This document shows positions 45,086 through 56,010 of a stretch of DNA of 64,000 nt, piece by piece. The stretch is from Ceratobasidium sp. AG-K (Eukaryota; Basidiomycota; Agaricomycetes; Cantharellales; Ceratobasidiaceae). Positions within the stretch are counted from its first letter, which is position 1; every line of letters starts with the position of its first letter. The position numbers were made by a program, and so were the translations under genes. The notes beneath the pieces were generated by a model. The model had not been told where the DNA came from. It worked only from the letters and a program-made list of their open reading frames with translations, and ran no database searches. The stretch lies in assembly GCA_037039685.1 (NCBI GenBank), contig JAWNGF010000013.1, positions 517,001 to 581,000 on the forward strand, given 5' to 3'.

Positions 45086-46120
45086 ATGCTCGGCATGCGA
45101 GATATAGCCCTTGCACACGACCACGACCGTCTCCGTTCCCTCCAACCAGACCCAATGGCTGCCGCAACCGCAATGTCTCTGCCCGCTCCTGTTGGCGCCC
45201 CTGCAATTCCCGTTATCTCGTCGAGTCGCAAAACACGCCCGGTTGCCCGCGTGTCTCTTGCCTCGCTCACGTCAAACAACCTGGGAACGCTAAGGAAACT
45301 TAACTCAGTCCTGTTTCCTATTCGATACTCGGAGAAGTTCTATCGCGAGGTGTTGGAACCTGAACTTGAAGACTTTTGCAAACTCAGTAGGTTCTTGCAT
45401 GTGGCGGCCAACCGAGAACTGACATTTCGTAGTTTACTACAATGACATCCCAGTTGGGGCGGTGTGCAGTCGAATTGAAAAGGGACAGCGCCCGGGAGAG
45501 GCTAGCGTCTACATCATGACAATGGGTGTGCTTGCTGTGCGTATCTTTCTCTACTGTCTAACCCTTGCCCCCTCGTGTCTCGCGTCCGTACCATATGTGT
45601 ATCTGTCGCATGTTACTCTGAAGAGTACAAGAACAATTGTGCATTGCTTTGTCGGAGCGCTTGTTTCAGCGAATCCCGATAAGTGTGAACCAAGGAATAA
45701 TGACGAATGCGTCATCTCCATACCCATATCCAATTCGTAACGCACATCAATTATCCGTGTACTGATGTGTTGCCTATTTAGCCGTATCGCAGCCTCGGAC
45801 TCGGCTCGATGGCACTGAAGCAGGTGTTTGCTGCTGCGGACAAGTATAATGCTTCGCTCAGTAACACAAAGGAGCCAGCCGGAGCGTCGACGACTTCGAC
45901 GTTCAACAACACGCGCCGTCGTATCACTTCCTTTTATCTTCACGTGCACGTTCCGAATGTCGATGCACGCACATTCTACGAGCGATATGGATTCGTCGAG
46001 CGCGAACGCATTGCGGGGTATTATCGCAAACTAGGGTCGAGTGATGGCGCCGAACGCGACGCCTGGGTTCTGGAGCGACCAGTCGTCATCGAGACAAACG
46101 GAACCGAAGAGACAAAGTAA
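45086..46120 (+). CDS. NAA50: N-alpha-acetyltransferase 50 (GNAT family)
   Basis: Three exons, 45086-45386, 45433-45536 and 45782-46120, in phase, give 247 residues. It matches the NAA50/San layout: LGTLRKLNSVLFPIRYSEKF (substrate-binding segment, cf. LKRLNQVIFPVSYNDKFY-type sequences), YYNDIPVGAVCSRIE, IMTMGVLA joined across a 245-nt intron to PYRSLGLGSMAL (the RxxGxG acetyl-CoA motif), and FYLHVHVPNVDARTFYERYG with the conserved histidines and tyrosine. NAA50 acetylates N-terminal Met or Lys side chains and associates with the NatA complex on ribosomes. An N-terminal extension of ~60 residues is unusual; an internal Met (MAAATAMSLPAPV) could be the true start. It begins only 122 bp after the preceding gene's stop. 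Confidence 0.9.
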
Positions 46121-46371
46121 TCAGACAAGGGCTGAAATTTCTTGGGTTTTAAGAAGCTACTTTATGCCCCGGGTATCTTAAATCTTGGCGTGTCTTTGCA
46201 ATTGTCGTATGATACCGTTGTCTTTTTTTGTATATTTAAGTATTGTAATCATACTCACCCCTCGTGCGCAATCCAAGTCGGACGGTGTGAATCGCAAGCA
46301 GGTGATAGTAAATCCAGAATACATTCTCAAGTGGACTAGGATACAGACAAAACGCACTTGTTCACAATCAG

Positions 46372-49300
46372 TCACCACCCCGAAGGCACAGCAGCCCCAC
46401 CCAACACACCCGCGTTCTTGGGAGGCGAGAATTGCTGAGTAACACGCCCACTGTTCGTCTTCTGCGGCCTGATGTTCTTGCCTGGCAGGCCTGCAATTAC
46501 GCGAGGAGCCGCAGGTGGCACATATTGAGATGCGTACGCAGGGACCGGAGGCACAGGAACCCGCGCCGGGAGTGGACCAGCATCATCACCAGGCGCCCAC
46601 GACGCACCCGAGAACCCGCTCGCATGCGTCACGCCCGAGACAACGCTCGTCCGGTGCAACTCCCGCGCATCAACTCGTAACCATTCGCCATCTCGAAGAA
46701 CCTCAAACTGCCCCGTTGCTGTTGTTCCCGACGAAAACACGCTCGACCTATCTCCTGGGACCTGGAGCTGAGGCAGAACTTGAGGCTGCGGCCGGAGATC
46801 AAACGCGCTTGGGAGCTGCGAACGTCTGACTTCCTCCCATGTCGGCAGCTCTCGTCGGGACGGGTTGGTATCCTCGACCGAATATCGCGGCACTTCAGCT
46901 TCGGGGGTCGTCACGGCAGTCTCGCGAGTAGTCGACCATGTGCTGACATCACTGCTCGATTTGGTCCGGGTCGATTGAGTGACGTTATCGGTGCCCCAGA
47001 AATCTGAGCTCGTAGTCGTATATGGGTTGGTCGAGTAGCCGCTGTTCAGTGTCGCGGTTGGAGCAGGCCGAGCGGGAAACATTTGCGAGGGCGGCTGGGG
47101 GTTGCCACCTTGGCCAAACGCCACCGAGAACGTAGGAAGCTCGCCATCAGCCCGCTGAGCTGGGAATACCACCTTTTCCGGGTCAGGCATAGCGTCCGTA
47201 AAGTCTGTACCGGGGAGAATCTGCTGAGACCGCACTGGGTAAAAAAAGGGATATCAGTCAATGATAGGGGCAGAGCGGTAACTTCCACTCACAAAACTGT
47301 GCTAGACCTGGAGTAGAGCGGAAATCAAGGTAGAATGGAATCAAAGATCGCGAGTCAGCCTCGTGTTAGGTAGGGAATTATTATAGGCGGCAAACTTACC
47401 CTTCTTGAAATTCAGTCTGCAGACAATGGCCAAGCCCGTTGTTGCTACGAGTACCACGAAGGAGACCACGGTCATCACTGCGAAAAAGGGCCATGTGGCA
47501 AAGATCCATCTGTAGACGTCTGATGCGAACATGGCGGCCCAGGCCGTGATGAAGAGCAAGCCGATGGCCAGGAAACCGTGCATCATGTGTTTGTTCTCTC
47601 GACGAACGCCAATCCAACCGAGTATCAGCCAAGGAAGAAGGAGCTATGTGAAGAGTAAGCGTCGGGGCATAATGATCACAACGTGTTCAATACATACTAG
47701 GATACTGGTGATGAAGATTCCCTCGTAAATGTCCCGGTGTTCCGCGAAGCAGGCAACGGAGCCGTTCAAAAGCTCATCGACCCACAAGGCACTAGATGTG
47801 ACGAAGAAGAAAATCGCGACCTGAAGATGGATGCTGAATGCAAGCACGAGACGATAAGCTCGGTTCATGACCACCGAAGCGCCGATCCGTTTGAACGTTT
47901 GCCATCCGTAGACCTATGTTCGCTGTGAGTGGAAGGCTCTCGTTCAAAAAATAGGCAAACAGACCCGACACATCCTCCAAGAGAGCACAGCCATTGCGAT
48001 CAGAAGACCCCATTGAATACAACAATTGGAATCTGTCCAAAAGTTAAATCTTACGCGGAAATATGGGGTATGAGGACCTACCTCGTCCTTTGTGCGATGG
48101 GAGAAGTAGTCCGGAAGCACATCAACGCCTGAACATGCTCCACGCACGATGATTGTCTCGTATCGAGCTCGGAACGAAGTAGAGCGGGCCATTTGGAATG
48201 CAGACCAGCCGGTGGAGAGCGCTTGTGTGACCAACCCTGCGATCCTAAAGCACCAAAAGCGTCAGAAAGGTGCTAGTCGTCACAAATAGTTCTAGACCTA
48301 CAGATGAGGAATGCTCTCGTTCAAAATCTGGGGGTTCGCAGGTATTAGTCAGATGACTCGCAGCGGGCAAACTTGGACTTACGGCAACGATGGTCATGAC
48401 CAACAACCACGCCTGGAATCCAATCATAGCAAGATCCTCGCGCGCAAAGTCCCGAAGTACTTGATTCGGCCAGGACAAAGCAAGAGCACATCCAGGGGAG
48501 AGCTCGACCTCACCAAAAGCAGCTTCAAGGGATCGTCAACGATAGTTGACTGATATCAATCCTAGTGCGTACCAGTATTGTTAGCAAGGCCACCTTCAGC
48601 CAAGAGCGTTGCGTTGCTCGATGCTGCGGACGTCGAGTCTCCCAGTAAACCGGTGATCTTGACGGAGACAAGTCTTGGCTTTGCAATGGAGCCTAAATGC
48701 ACCAATCTAGCTCAGTATATGCTGACCACGCGGTTCAAAACACACGCACTCTTCATCGGAGAATTACCGGTGCCGTTCTTCTTGTCATCGTCCGATTCGG
48801 GGTTCAAAGCAAAGACAGGAGTGATCTTGAGAGGCTGCGCATCCCCCGCGCTGGGAGTACGACGGGAAAGGACCTTTTTGGAGCGTTTCGAATTGGAGGA
48901 CACAAAGCGCTTGGGATCGGCGACAGCTCGTGGGGCGATTGGGACGTACTCGACTGCCAGACCTTGCCTTGCTCGGTTGAGAAGCGAGTTGGTCATTGGA
49001 GCAACACGTGCCCGGCGGATGTGCGCCTCGAGGTCGGGGCGGGACTCGTCAATGTCGATGCTGGTCTCGGCGAGAGGGGCAGAGGCGGGATAACGGGGGC
49101 GCGCGGGAGAGAAAGTGGCTATTATATGCGATAAGTACTAACGATCAGGCCTGCAACGTGCTAATACGTACCCGAAGCTTTTCCCTGTCAAACAACTTTC
49201 GCTCGCCGCTCTTCTCGGCAACGATCTTGGTTCGTTTCTGCTTCAATGTCTTGCTCCTTCGAAGAGGCCGGAACGGGGCCACTGCAGGTCCGTCGTCGAT

Positions 49301-50417
49301 GCCATCCGAGTCATTGGAATCCGACGAGCCCGAGTCGGGCTTGATGATGTTGGAGACGGCCGTAGGGGTAGCGAGGGCAGCGGTGATCGAGGTAGGGGAG
49401 GCGCGGGCTGGAGACGAGGTGGTGGGTGAGTCAGGTGGACTGCTGGTGGTCGTTGGAAGGATCCTGAAGGTAGTTGTGGTAGGAGATGGTGAGTCGGTTG
49501 AGGTTGCGAGGGAAGAGGTTGAAGTGCGAGTGAAGGAAGAGGTTGAAGTGCGAGTGAAAGAAGAAGTCGTAGAGACTACCAGCGTCGAGCGGGCAGGCGT
49601 AGAAACGATAGCGATAGGCAAGGTTGAAGGCACAGCAGTCAAGGTCACCGAACTGGAACTCCGAGTCGCCGAGGACGTAGCTGGCGCCAAAGGAAGGGCC
49701 GTGGTCGTGCTGTTTCCACCGTGATTTTCTTCGTCGGAATCCGAGCTCGATTCCTGGTTTCTATCATCGTCCTCGGAACTAGGCGAAAGGAAGTCCTCCA
49801 GCTGAAATATAAATATTAGGATATGTTTATTGCTGCGTCCGCAGTTACCGGACTTACAGTGTCGTTAACCATTCCCCTGTTCTGGCCCCATAGGACATTG
49901 CAGACCTCCCTTCCAGATAGTCCAAACTGGCCTGGAATGCCCCTGCATAGTGTAAGCACGAGTTCAGAGTCGCGGGGCTGGGGCGAGCGTCGCTTGGTCT
50001 CCACTAGGGCGAATTTCTATTGGGTGACGTAAGGATGTTAGCACCGGAGCGCAGTAATTGATTAACGTGGTTGACCGAAGACAATGGAGCGAATCCGGCC
50101 AACTCGGACAAAGGGAGAAACTTACGTCCATAGTGAGCTTCGCCTGCTCGAGGATCTGGGAGACGAGGTGACGGGCATTGACATTGATGGCGTGGGCTGC
50201 GAGTTGGAGGACAACTTGGAGGATGCAGTGGATGACAGCGAGCACAAAGTACACGGTGGTGAGCCTGTTCAGAGTTAGACGCGCATACTGCAAGAGCCCG
50301 TAAGGAATCGTTCAAGCCCGTTAGCTCGGATTATATTTAAGAATGTCTTGGACTACGCACGACAAGCTTAACCTTGGCCGGGACGGGAATTCGGGATAAT
50401 ATTTGCTTTGCACGCAT
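46372..50417 (-). CDS. Large polytopic membrane protein with disordered Ser/Thr-rich region
   Basis: A multi-exon gene of roughly 1100 residues. Verified exons include 50361-50417, 50126-50287, 49858-50016, 49168-49801, 48768-49118, 48573-48692 and 48383-48522. A first hydrophobic segment is LTTVYFVLAVIHCILQVVLQ. It is followed by CNVLWGQNRGMVNDT, a long Ser/Thr/acidic stretch, and a basic patch (RRSKTLKQKRTK). Several membrane spans follow: GFQAWLLVMTIVA, CCIQWGLLIAMAVLSW, LVLAFSIHLQVAIFFFVTS, GIFITSILLLLPWLILGWIG, MMHGFLAIGLLFITAWAAMF and FFAVMTVVSFVVLVATTGLA. The ~290-residue cytosolic-type tail is Pro/Ser-rich. The TM block with the VYGWQTFKRIGASVVMNRAY loop has the look of a conserved fungal membrane family, but I cannot name it. 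Function unknown. Confidence 0.75.
49512..49559 (-). repeat. 24-bp tandem coding repeat in the membrane-protein gene
   Basis: Two near-identical 24-nt copies (GAAGAGGTTGAAGTGCGAGT core on the plus strand). They encode TSTSSFTR twice in the Ser/Thr-rich region. Confidence 0.8.
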
Positions 50418-50671
50418 TGTGGAGACACCTGGCCAGAGTAGAATACAGAAAGAAAACAAGAAAATAGTGAAGGAGAGAATGCTATGACCAGCAGCAAGAG
50501 AGGGGCCGGCGTCAAGCCAGAGGTGGAAGAGGAAAGGAGACAAGGAGAGTCAAAGAGATAGTCGCCGCCAAGAGCGGAGGGCGACCAATCCCTGAAAGAA
50601 CCTCCATGTGGAGACCCGACGCCTCACGTGACCAAGCCCTACTCAGTTGCCAAGCACCGCCGCTCCAGAAC

Positions 50672-52500
50672 CTAAAAATATATGCCAGAACTCGAGCTAT
50701 TGCGATACAAATCCAACGGTATCCACCCGATGTAGTGCTCGCTGCGGAAAATGGTTACACATCAGCTGGCGGACAATCACGCAGCGAGATAAGCTTACTT
50801 TCCGAATCCACCGACGTAGTACACAGACTAGCAACCGTTGGGTTAGCCTCGGAGTACGCATGGTTAGACTCGCACACTTACCTCTGGGTCAAATCTAGCC
50901 CACCATGCAACGTGAGGAGCGCCTGGGCGTCCTGGCACCCACCACTTCGCATCGGAGTGTTTTTCCAAAAAGCAGGCTGACATTTCGCGTGCTTCACGAT
51001 CAGCTACAAGGTGAACCAGGTATCAGTCGCACATCTCAATCAGAATCATGCATGGTAGATCACTACGAAGGACTGTTCACATTGCGACGTCGAGGCGCAA
51101 GGATCGGGTCTCACGACAGCCAAACCCATCAATCGTGAGACAATTTGGGTCGAACCCGGGGCAATCCCGACCAAGACAATCGTGGGCTAGACGATAATGA
51201 CGTACCTTCACTATCTCCCTCGCCCGTCACGCCATAATATACCTTGACACGACCCATGAGTGCCACCCGTGCTGCCGCTGCTGGTCCTCGACCCATAGAC
51301 GTGCGCTTGCTTCGCGAGTCCCATATGGATTTACTCCATCCCCACCATCCGGTGTTCATAGTTGCCTTGTCCAGCGGCATCTGGTTCATATTCGAAAACC
51401 CAGGAACAGCAGATCCCACGTCTGGCACAAAGTTACCGTCGTTCCCAGCCGAATCGCCTACGCGCACTGTAAAACTAGCCGTCTTGCCGGGGGCACTTGC
51501 AACATTACGAGCGTTTTGGGAAATGGGAAAGAAGAGGTAGGTCAATGAACCGTTTGCGTGGCAACTATTGCCCATCAAAAAGCCCACCCGGAATTGTGAA
51601 GTACAAATTGGTAAGTCAAGCACTTCTCGCCGGCTGAAAGGGCACTAACCTTGCATAATACTCCATTAGTGCGAACGGATGATCTAGTAATAAGCATGTC
51701 GTCAGTTCTCTTGATAACTCGACGTGATGGAACGTCAACCCCAGAGTGGGGCGTCAGCCGAGTAAAACTAGGTTGAGAGCCTAATGCGGCGACCTAACGA
51801 GTCCACCATTTGAAGCATGACAAGTTGAAGAGCCCGATACTCACTGGCCAGTCCAGCATCCCGGTAATCCGACGGATAGACCGTGGCAAGAGTGGCGATT
51901 GACTCAGCCTTGACAAGTTCCCGAGATAGTCGCGCTGGGTTGATCAAGCAGGGTAATTGATGAGGTTGGTGATGTAATGTAAAGGCCGAAGGAGTGCGGA
52001 GTGAGAGATAAGTCGGCGACCGAGGCCGATGTGTTGTAAGTGTCGTTAATTGGAGGTAAAAGCGAGCCCATCATGATGTGGTTGATAGTAGCCGGACGAC
52101 GTATACCGCAAGAGGAAGGTGGTACGTCAGGTTGTTAATGGAACCGCGTCCGAAAGATGAGGTGGTCAGTGACATGCACACAAGTAACAGCATCGGGACC
52201 GGTCAGTAACGCAGGCTCTGGGCCAATTTATCCCACCCTAATCAAATCTCCCAGCATTTTATCGCCTGACGTGTTATTCTCATTCTATTCCACCAAGCAC
52301 GCTCATTCAGAGAAGAGTACCCGGTCATTAAGGAACTCCCACATCCGCCACCTTGTGTATAACCAAAAAGTCCCCGCCACGAAGCCATGAACACGAAAAC
52401 CGGAAACCATGCGGGACTCACCGGCATCCTGCACAGTTTCCCATCCAAAAACGCCCATAAGCACGGCCAGAGCCGTCACGCCGGAAGACAACAAACGCAT
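50672..52500 (-). CDS. Secreted CREG-like protein (FMN-binding split-barrel fold)
   Basis: Seven exons, 52422-52500, 51845-51934, 51650-51683, 51206-51564, 50882-51003, 50799-50827 and 50672-50741, all in phase, give 260 residues. The N-terminus MRLLSSGVTALAVLMGVFG is a signal peptide. The rest follows the fungal CREG / pyridoxamine-phosphate-oxidase-like pattern: AARLSRELVKAESIATLATV, HPFALMEYYASCHANGSLTY, LFFPISQNARNVASAPGKTA, MGRGPAAAARVALMGRV, SACFLEKHSDAKWWVPG, APHVAWWARFDPE and VYYVGGFGNEHYIGWIPLDL. The first intron is long (487 nt, 51935-52421); the join gives VQDAARLSREL as expected. CREG proteins are secreted or lysosomal/vacuolar glycoproteins with a flavin-reductase-like fold but usually no flavin. 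Role in fungi unknown. Confidence 0.88.
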
Positions 52501-52789
52501 TATCGAGGTGCAGATCGCAAATTCAGTGAAATGTTTCGTTTAGGATAGGTGTTGATACCCAAGATGAAGTGGCTTGTGGTTTATGAGACGTTACGTTGGT
52601 GGTCGTCGAGTAAAGGCCCCTTAAGGCAGGTCGATTGTCTGTTCCAGATCGGGCTTGGCCTAAGATAAGATAAGCAGGGCCAACTCAATTAGCGCACGTG
52701 ATTAGGTTGCCACACCCGCCTCCCCATCTTCTTAAGCATCCCACCACTCACTCGATCTTCCTAAGCAATACTAAAATCTCTAGCTCGTA

Positions 52790-54020
52790 ATGGTATAATA
52801 ATGAGACAAATTTACATTGCTCCATGCCATATAGTGACTAATGGACGATTAGGCCCCCCGTGGACTGTCCGCAGAAGAGAAACGGGTCAAGCTGGTCGAG
52901 TTATTTCACGAAACAAGGGACTTCTATCAGGCACGCTTCTGTCTATGATCTATTTTTTAATATTGGCTAACCATACTTCAACGTTCGCGAACGCTACCTC
53001 CCGCGTATTTGTGTCCGGTGGCGTGTCTCGTAAATCCCTATATCCATGCAGCTCAAAGAGCTAGAAAAACTTGCGCCGAAAATGAAAGGCATTGGTGAGC
53101 CTATCCTTCTACTATAATCACTCTCCTCGTCGGATTACTCTGCGCTTCGCTGGTAATTCTGCACCGGCAGCAGAGTTGAAGCGCATTCATTCCTATCCTC
53201 TTACTTCACTTCACACGTGAGGTGTCTTAACTGACCCCTCGCCCAATAAAAAGTCTCCCAGAGCGTTAAAGAGGTACTTCAGAGCTTGGTAGACGACAAT
53301 CTCGTTCAGATGGATAAAATTGGGAGTTCGAACTGTACGCTTGCCGATTATCTCAAGCTGCTTATGGTCAGGCTAACCTGGTGCAGTTTTCTGGAGTTTT
53401 CCAAGTGCAAGAGGAGCGTACGTGAATTATCAACTTTTGTAGTAACTCATCTGAGCGCATACATTATGTTGCTAGCACGGTGAGGTCAAGTAAATGGTTT
53501 GATATCTACTAAGCTAATTCACATCGTCCGACCTTCAGCTTAAGAACGGGCTCGCGAGCGCAAAAGAAGAGTTATCCGCCTTGGAGTCGAAGATTGGCAC
53601 ACTCAACGAAGATATTGAACAGGAAATTGCACAGAGAGAGGATACGGTCCGTCCATCTCATTTCCTCCCCTTGATTCGGGTTACCCATTGTGTCATAGTC
53701 AAGTAGACACGCCTCTCTCGCCCAACTTCAAGAAAGCAAAGCTATCCTCGCAGAGCTTAACTCTGAAATGGCTCAATACGGTCTCGCCGACCCTATCGTT
53801 CTCGAGAATAAGCGGCGCGCGGTTATTTTAGCTCGCGAGGCGGCACTAAGGTGGACCGGCAAGGAGCAGTCAACTTGTAGTCCGAACCAATTACTGACTC
53901 TTTGATATTGTAGACAACGTTGGCGTTCTTTTCTCTCATATTACCCGAACGATGGCTTGCGATGCCACCGAATTGAGAAACCACATTGGAATCAGCGATG
54001 ATTTTGAGGATATCGAGTAG
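52790..54020 (+). CDS. MND1: Meiotic recombination protein MND1
   Basis: Eight exons, 52790-52792, 52853-52930, 53052-53094, 53254-53334, 53387-53421, 53539-53646, 53699-53858 and 53914-54020, all in phase, give 204 residues, the usual MND1 size. Exon 1 is only the ATG; its intron has a clear branch site (GACTAAT). Conserved blocks: RGLSAEEKRVKLVELFHETR, FYQLKELEKLAPKMKGI, VSQSVKEVLQSLVDDNLVQ (winged helix), NFFWSFPSA, a coiled coil (LASAKEELSALESKIGTL onward), QYGLADPIVLENKRRAV and AALRWTDNVGVLFSHI. MND1 pairs with HOP2 to stimulate Dmc1/Rad51 strand exchange in meiosis. Introns 2 (52931-53051) and 7 (53859-53913) start with GC, not GT. Confidence 0.93.
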
Positions 54021-56010
54021 GGGTTTCAAAGCTGACGAGTTTCTTATCACGCGGTATGTTGGGGTTCTCTTGTTCTAGCGAGCAACGGCCTCACTAACTT
54101 TATTTACTTCTGCAGGTCGTAGATGAACGTGTATGTTCTTGAAGCTGTTTACTACGACTGTAAAATTCAGATACCTTCAGTTCTATTGTTTCCGGAGGGG
54201 GACGCAGGCTGTAGTGTGCTTTACAACCGTACAAGTGTTTAAATGTTCTCTAAGACCTAACGTGTGTTCTTATCAAGGACCAATAATGAATACAGCATGT
54301 CTATGAAGGCGTCGAATGTCAATTTACGTGTCTTTGGTGACCAACGCGACATAGCCAACCCCACTTCTGGCAGCGATCCAAGGGGAAATACGTTCTCTCG
54401 CCACCCGAATAAGCCAGTACCATCATACGTATTAGCGCGGAAGGCTGAAGCTCCACATGGAAACTAATAACTGTGCCTTGATTTATGCCATCCCAAATAG
54501 GGCAACGCGACTGCTCCCAGAACGATCTACATCCACGTACAACGGAAATCCACGAGCCTCATGTTAGTCACAGCACGCACAAACAGATGGAGGCCTCGCG
54601 CCTTCCCCCAAGGAGGATACACTAGATCGAAAGGGTGCAGGTACTTATAGCGATGGCTGACGAGGACTGATCGCGATTGTTCCATACTTAGACATACAGA
54701 CGAGTGATACGACATTGTTGTTCACGCGGCCTGGGCTTGGGGCATTCACACAAGTATTCGCGGTCCACAAATTATCTGCATATTGATGGCACAGTCTACA
54801 ATAGAAGGAGCAACAGATTGAGTGTAGACGTGCAAAAACAGCAGGATGTATCTGGTAATGGTTTAGGGTCAGGGGATTGCGACGCATTGGCGCAGCAAGG
54901 TGAGTTCAACCCGTGCATCACGCAACGGGCTCGAGCCGGGGTCAGCTAGTCTCCAGTGACAACCGACAGTGGTGGTGGTGTGGTGAGTGGTGTGTCACCT
55001 ACGAGTGGGTGGGTTGTGCACGGCAGAGACGTGTACGTGCAGGAGGGGGGCGGTGGAATGGCCGAGTACTGGGGTTGGGGGCGGGCTGCAAGCAGGCGGC
55101 CGATTGACGGGAACAAAATGGGGGAACAAAATGGGAGACCGAAACCTCAGACAAAACGGGCGGTGAGCGCCAGATGAGCGGGGGTCGAGGTACGTTCCGC
55201 TACCGGGGTGGGTAGGGCTGGGGGGATGTGCGTCCACATCAAGTTTCGTGCTACGCTCAAGATTAGTAAGTACCCCGGGGCACAGATTTGGATAACACTC
55301 ACCTAGGCCTCTCGTAGGTCAACCAGCCATGCCGGATACAACGGCTACACCTTAAGCACAAAGTATCAGCACTAAACTCGAGAAATTGCATTACCACACT
55401 CACGTCTGCACCGAAGGAGACCTGATCCAAGCTTCCATCTTGCATCCGAGGGAAGATTATACGGCGACGCCTGAGGGCAGGCCGACGGATTCGGATACTT
55501 ATCAGACACACGGGCCACCCAGGCATGAGACGCATATAACCACTATCCGGCGAGTATGTAACCGGGGCAGGCGTTCGTCCCTAGTTATTAAAAGACATTT
55601 GAACAATAACGCGTAGAGAAAATAATTGAACACCGGTAACGCCCGCCTTTCACCTTTGAATTCTGTTGATGGTCGATGTAGGCGACGTGTTTATTGTTAC
55701 GCTATGGAAGCCGTTGAAGCAACCGGAATTGTTGAACAGAAGGCGGAGACATTCATGAGTTAGACTATTTTGCCAGGAAAAAAATTATTCTCGAGAATTA
55801 GTAAAGGTTCGGTGGCGAGTACAAGGTGCAAGCCCCTTATTCAATAACTTTATCACCTGGTCACACTCAATAAATAGATAGGTTTATTGACCGAATCCAT
55901 CAAATACAATGACAAAGCAAGGGAGAAACAAGAGAAAACATGGCCTGCATACAACGTTGATGTCTTGTGTGGGGTGTCCGGATAGCCACCTGTTCATCCC
56001 AGGGGCGTGC
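54021..56010. other. Gene-poor region
   Basis: No gene called. A frame at 54264-54467 (KASNVNLRVFGDQRDIANPT) reads like a relic but has no family. A G-rich, GTGG-repeating stretch lies at 54955-55160, including a short direct repeat of GGGAACAAAATGG (near 55108-55134). Confidence 0.5.

Noticed and set aside
51130..51205. GGTTCGACCC with an upstream TAGCCCACGAT, resembling tRNA promoter boxes
   Set aside because: It lies inside an intron of the CREG-like gene and no cloverleaf can be drawn.
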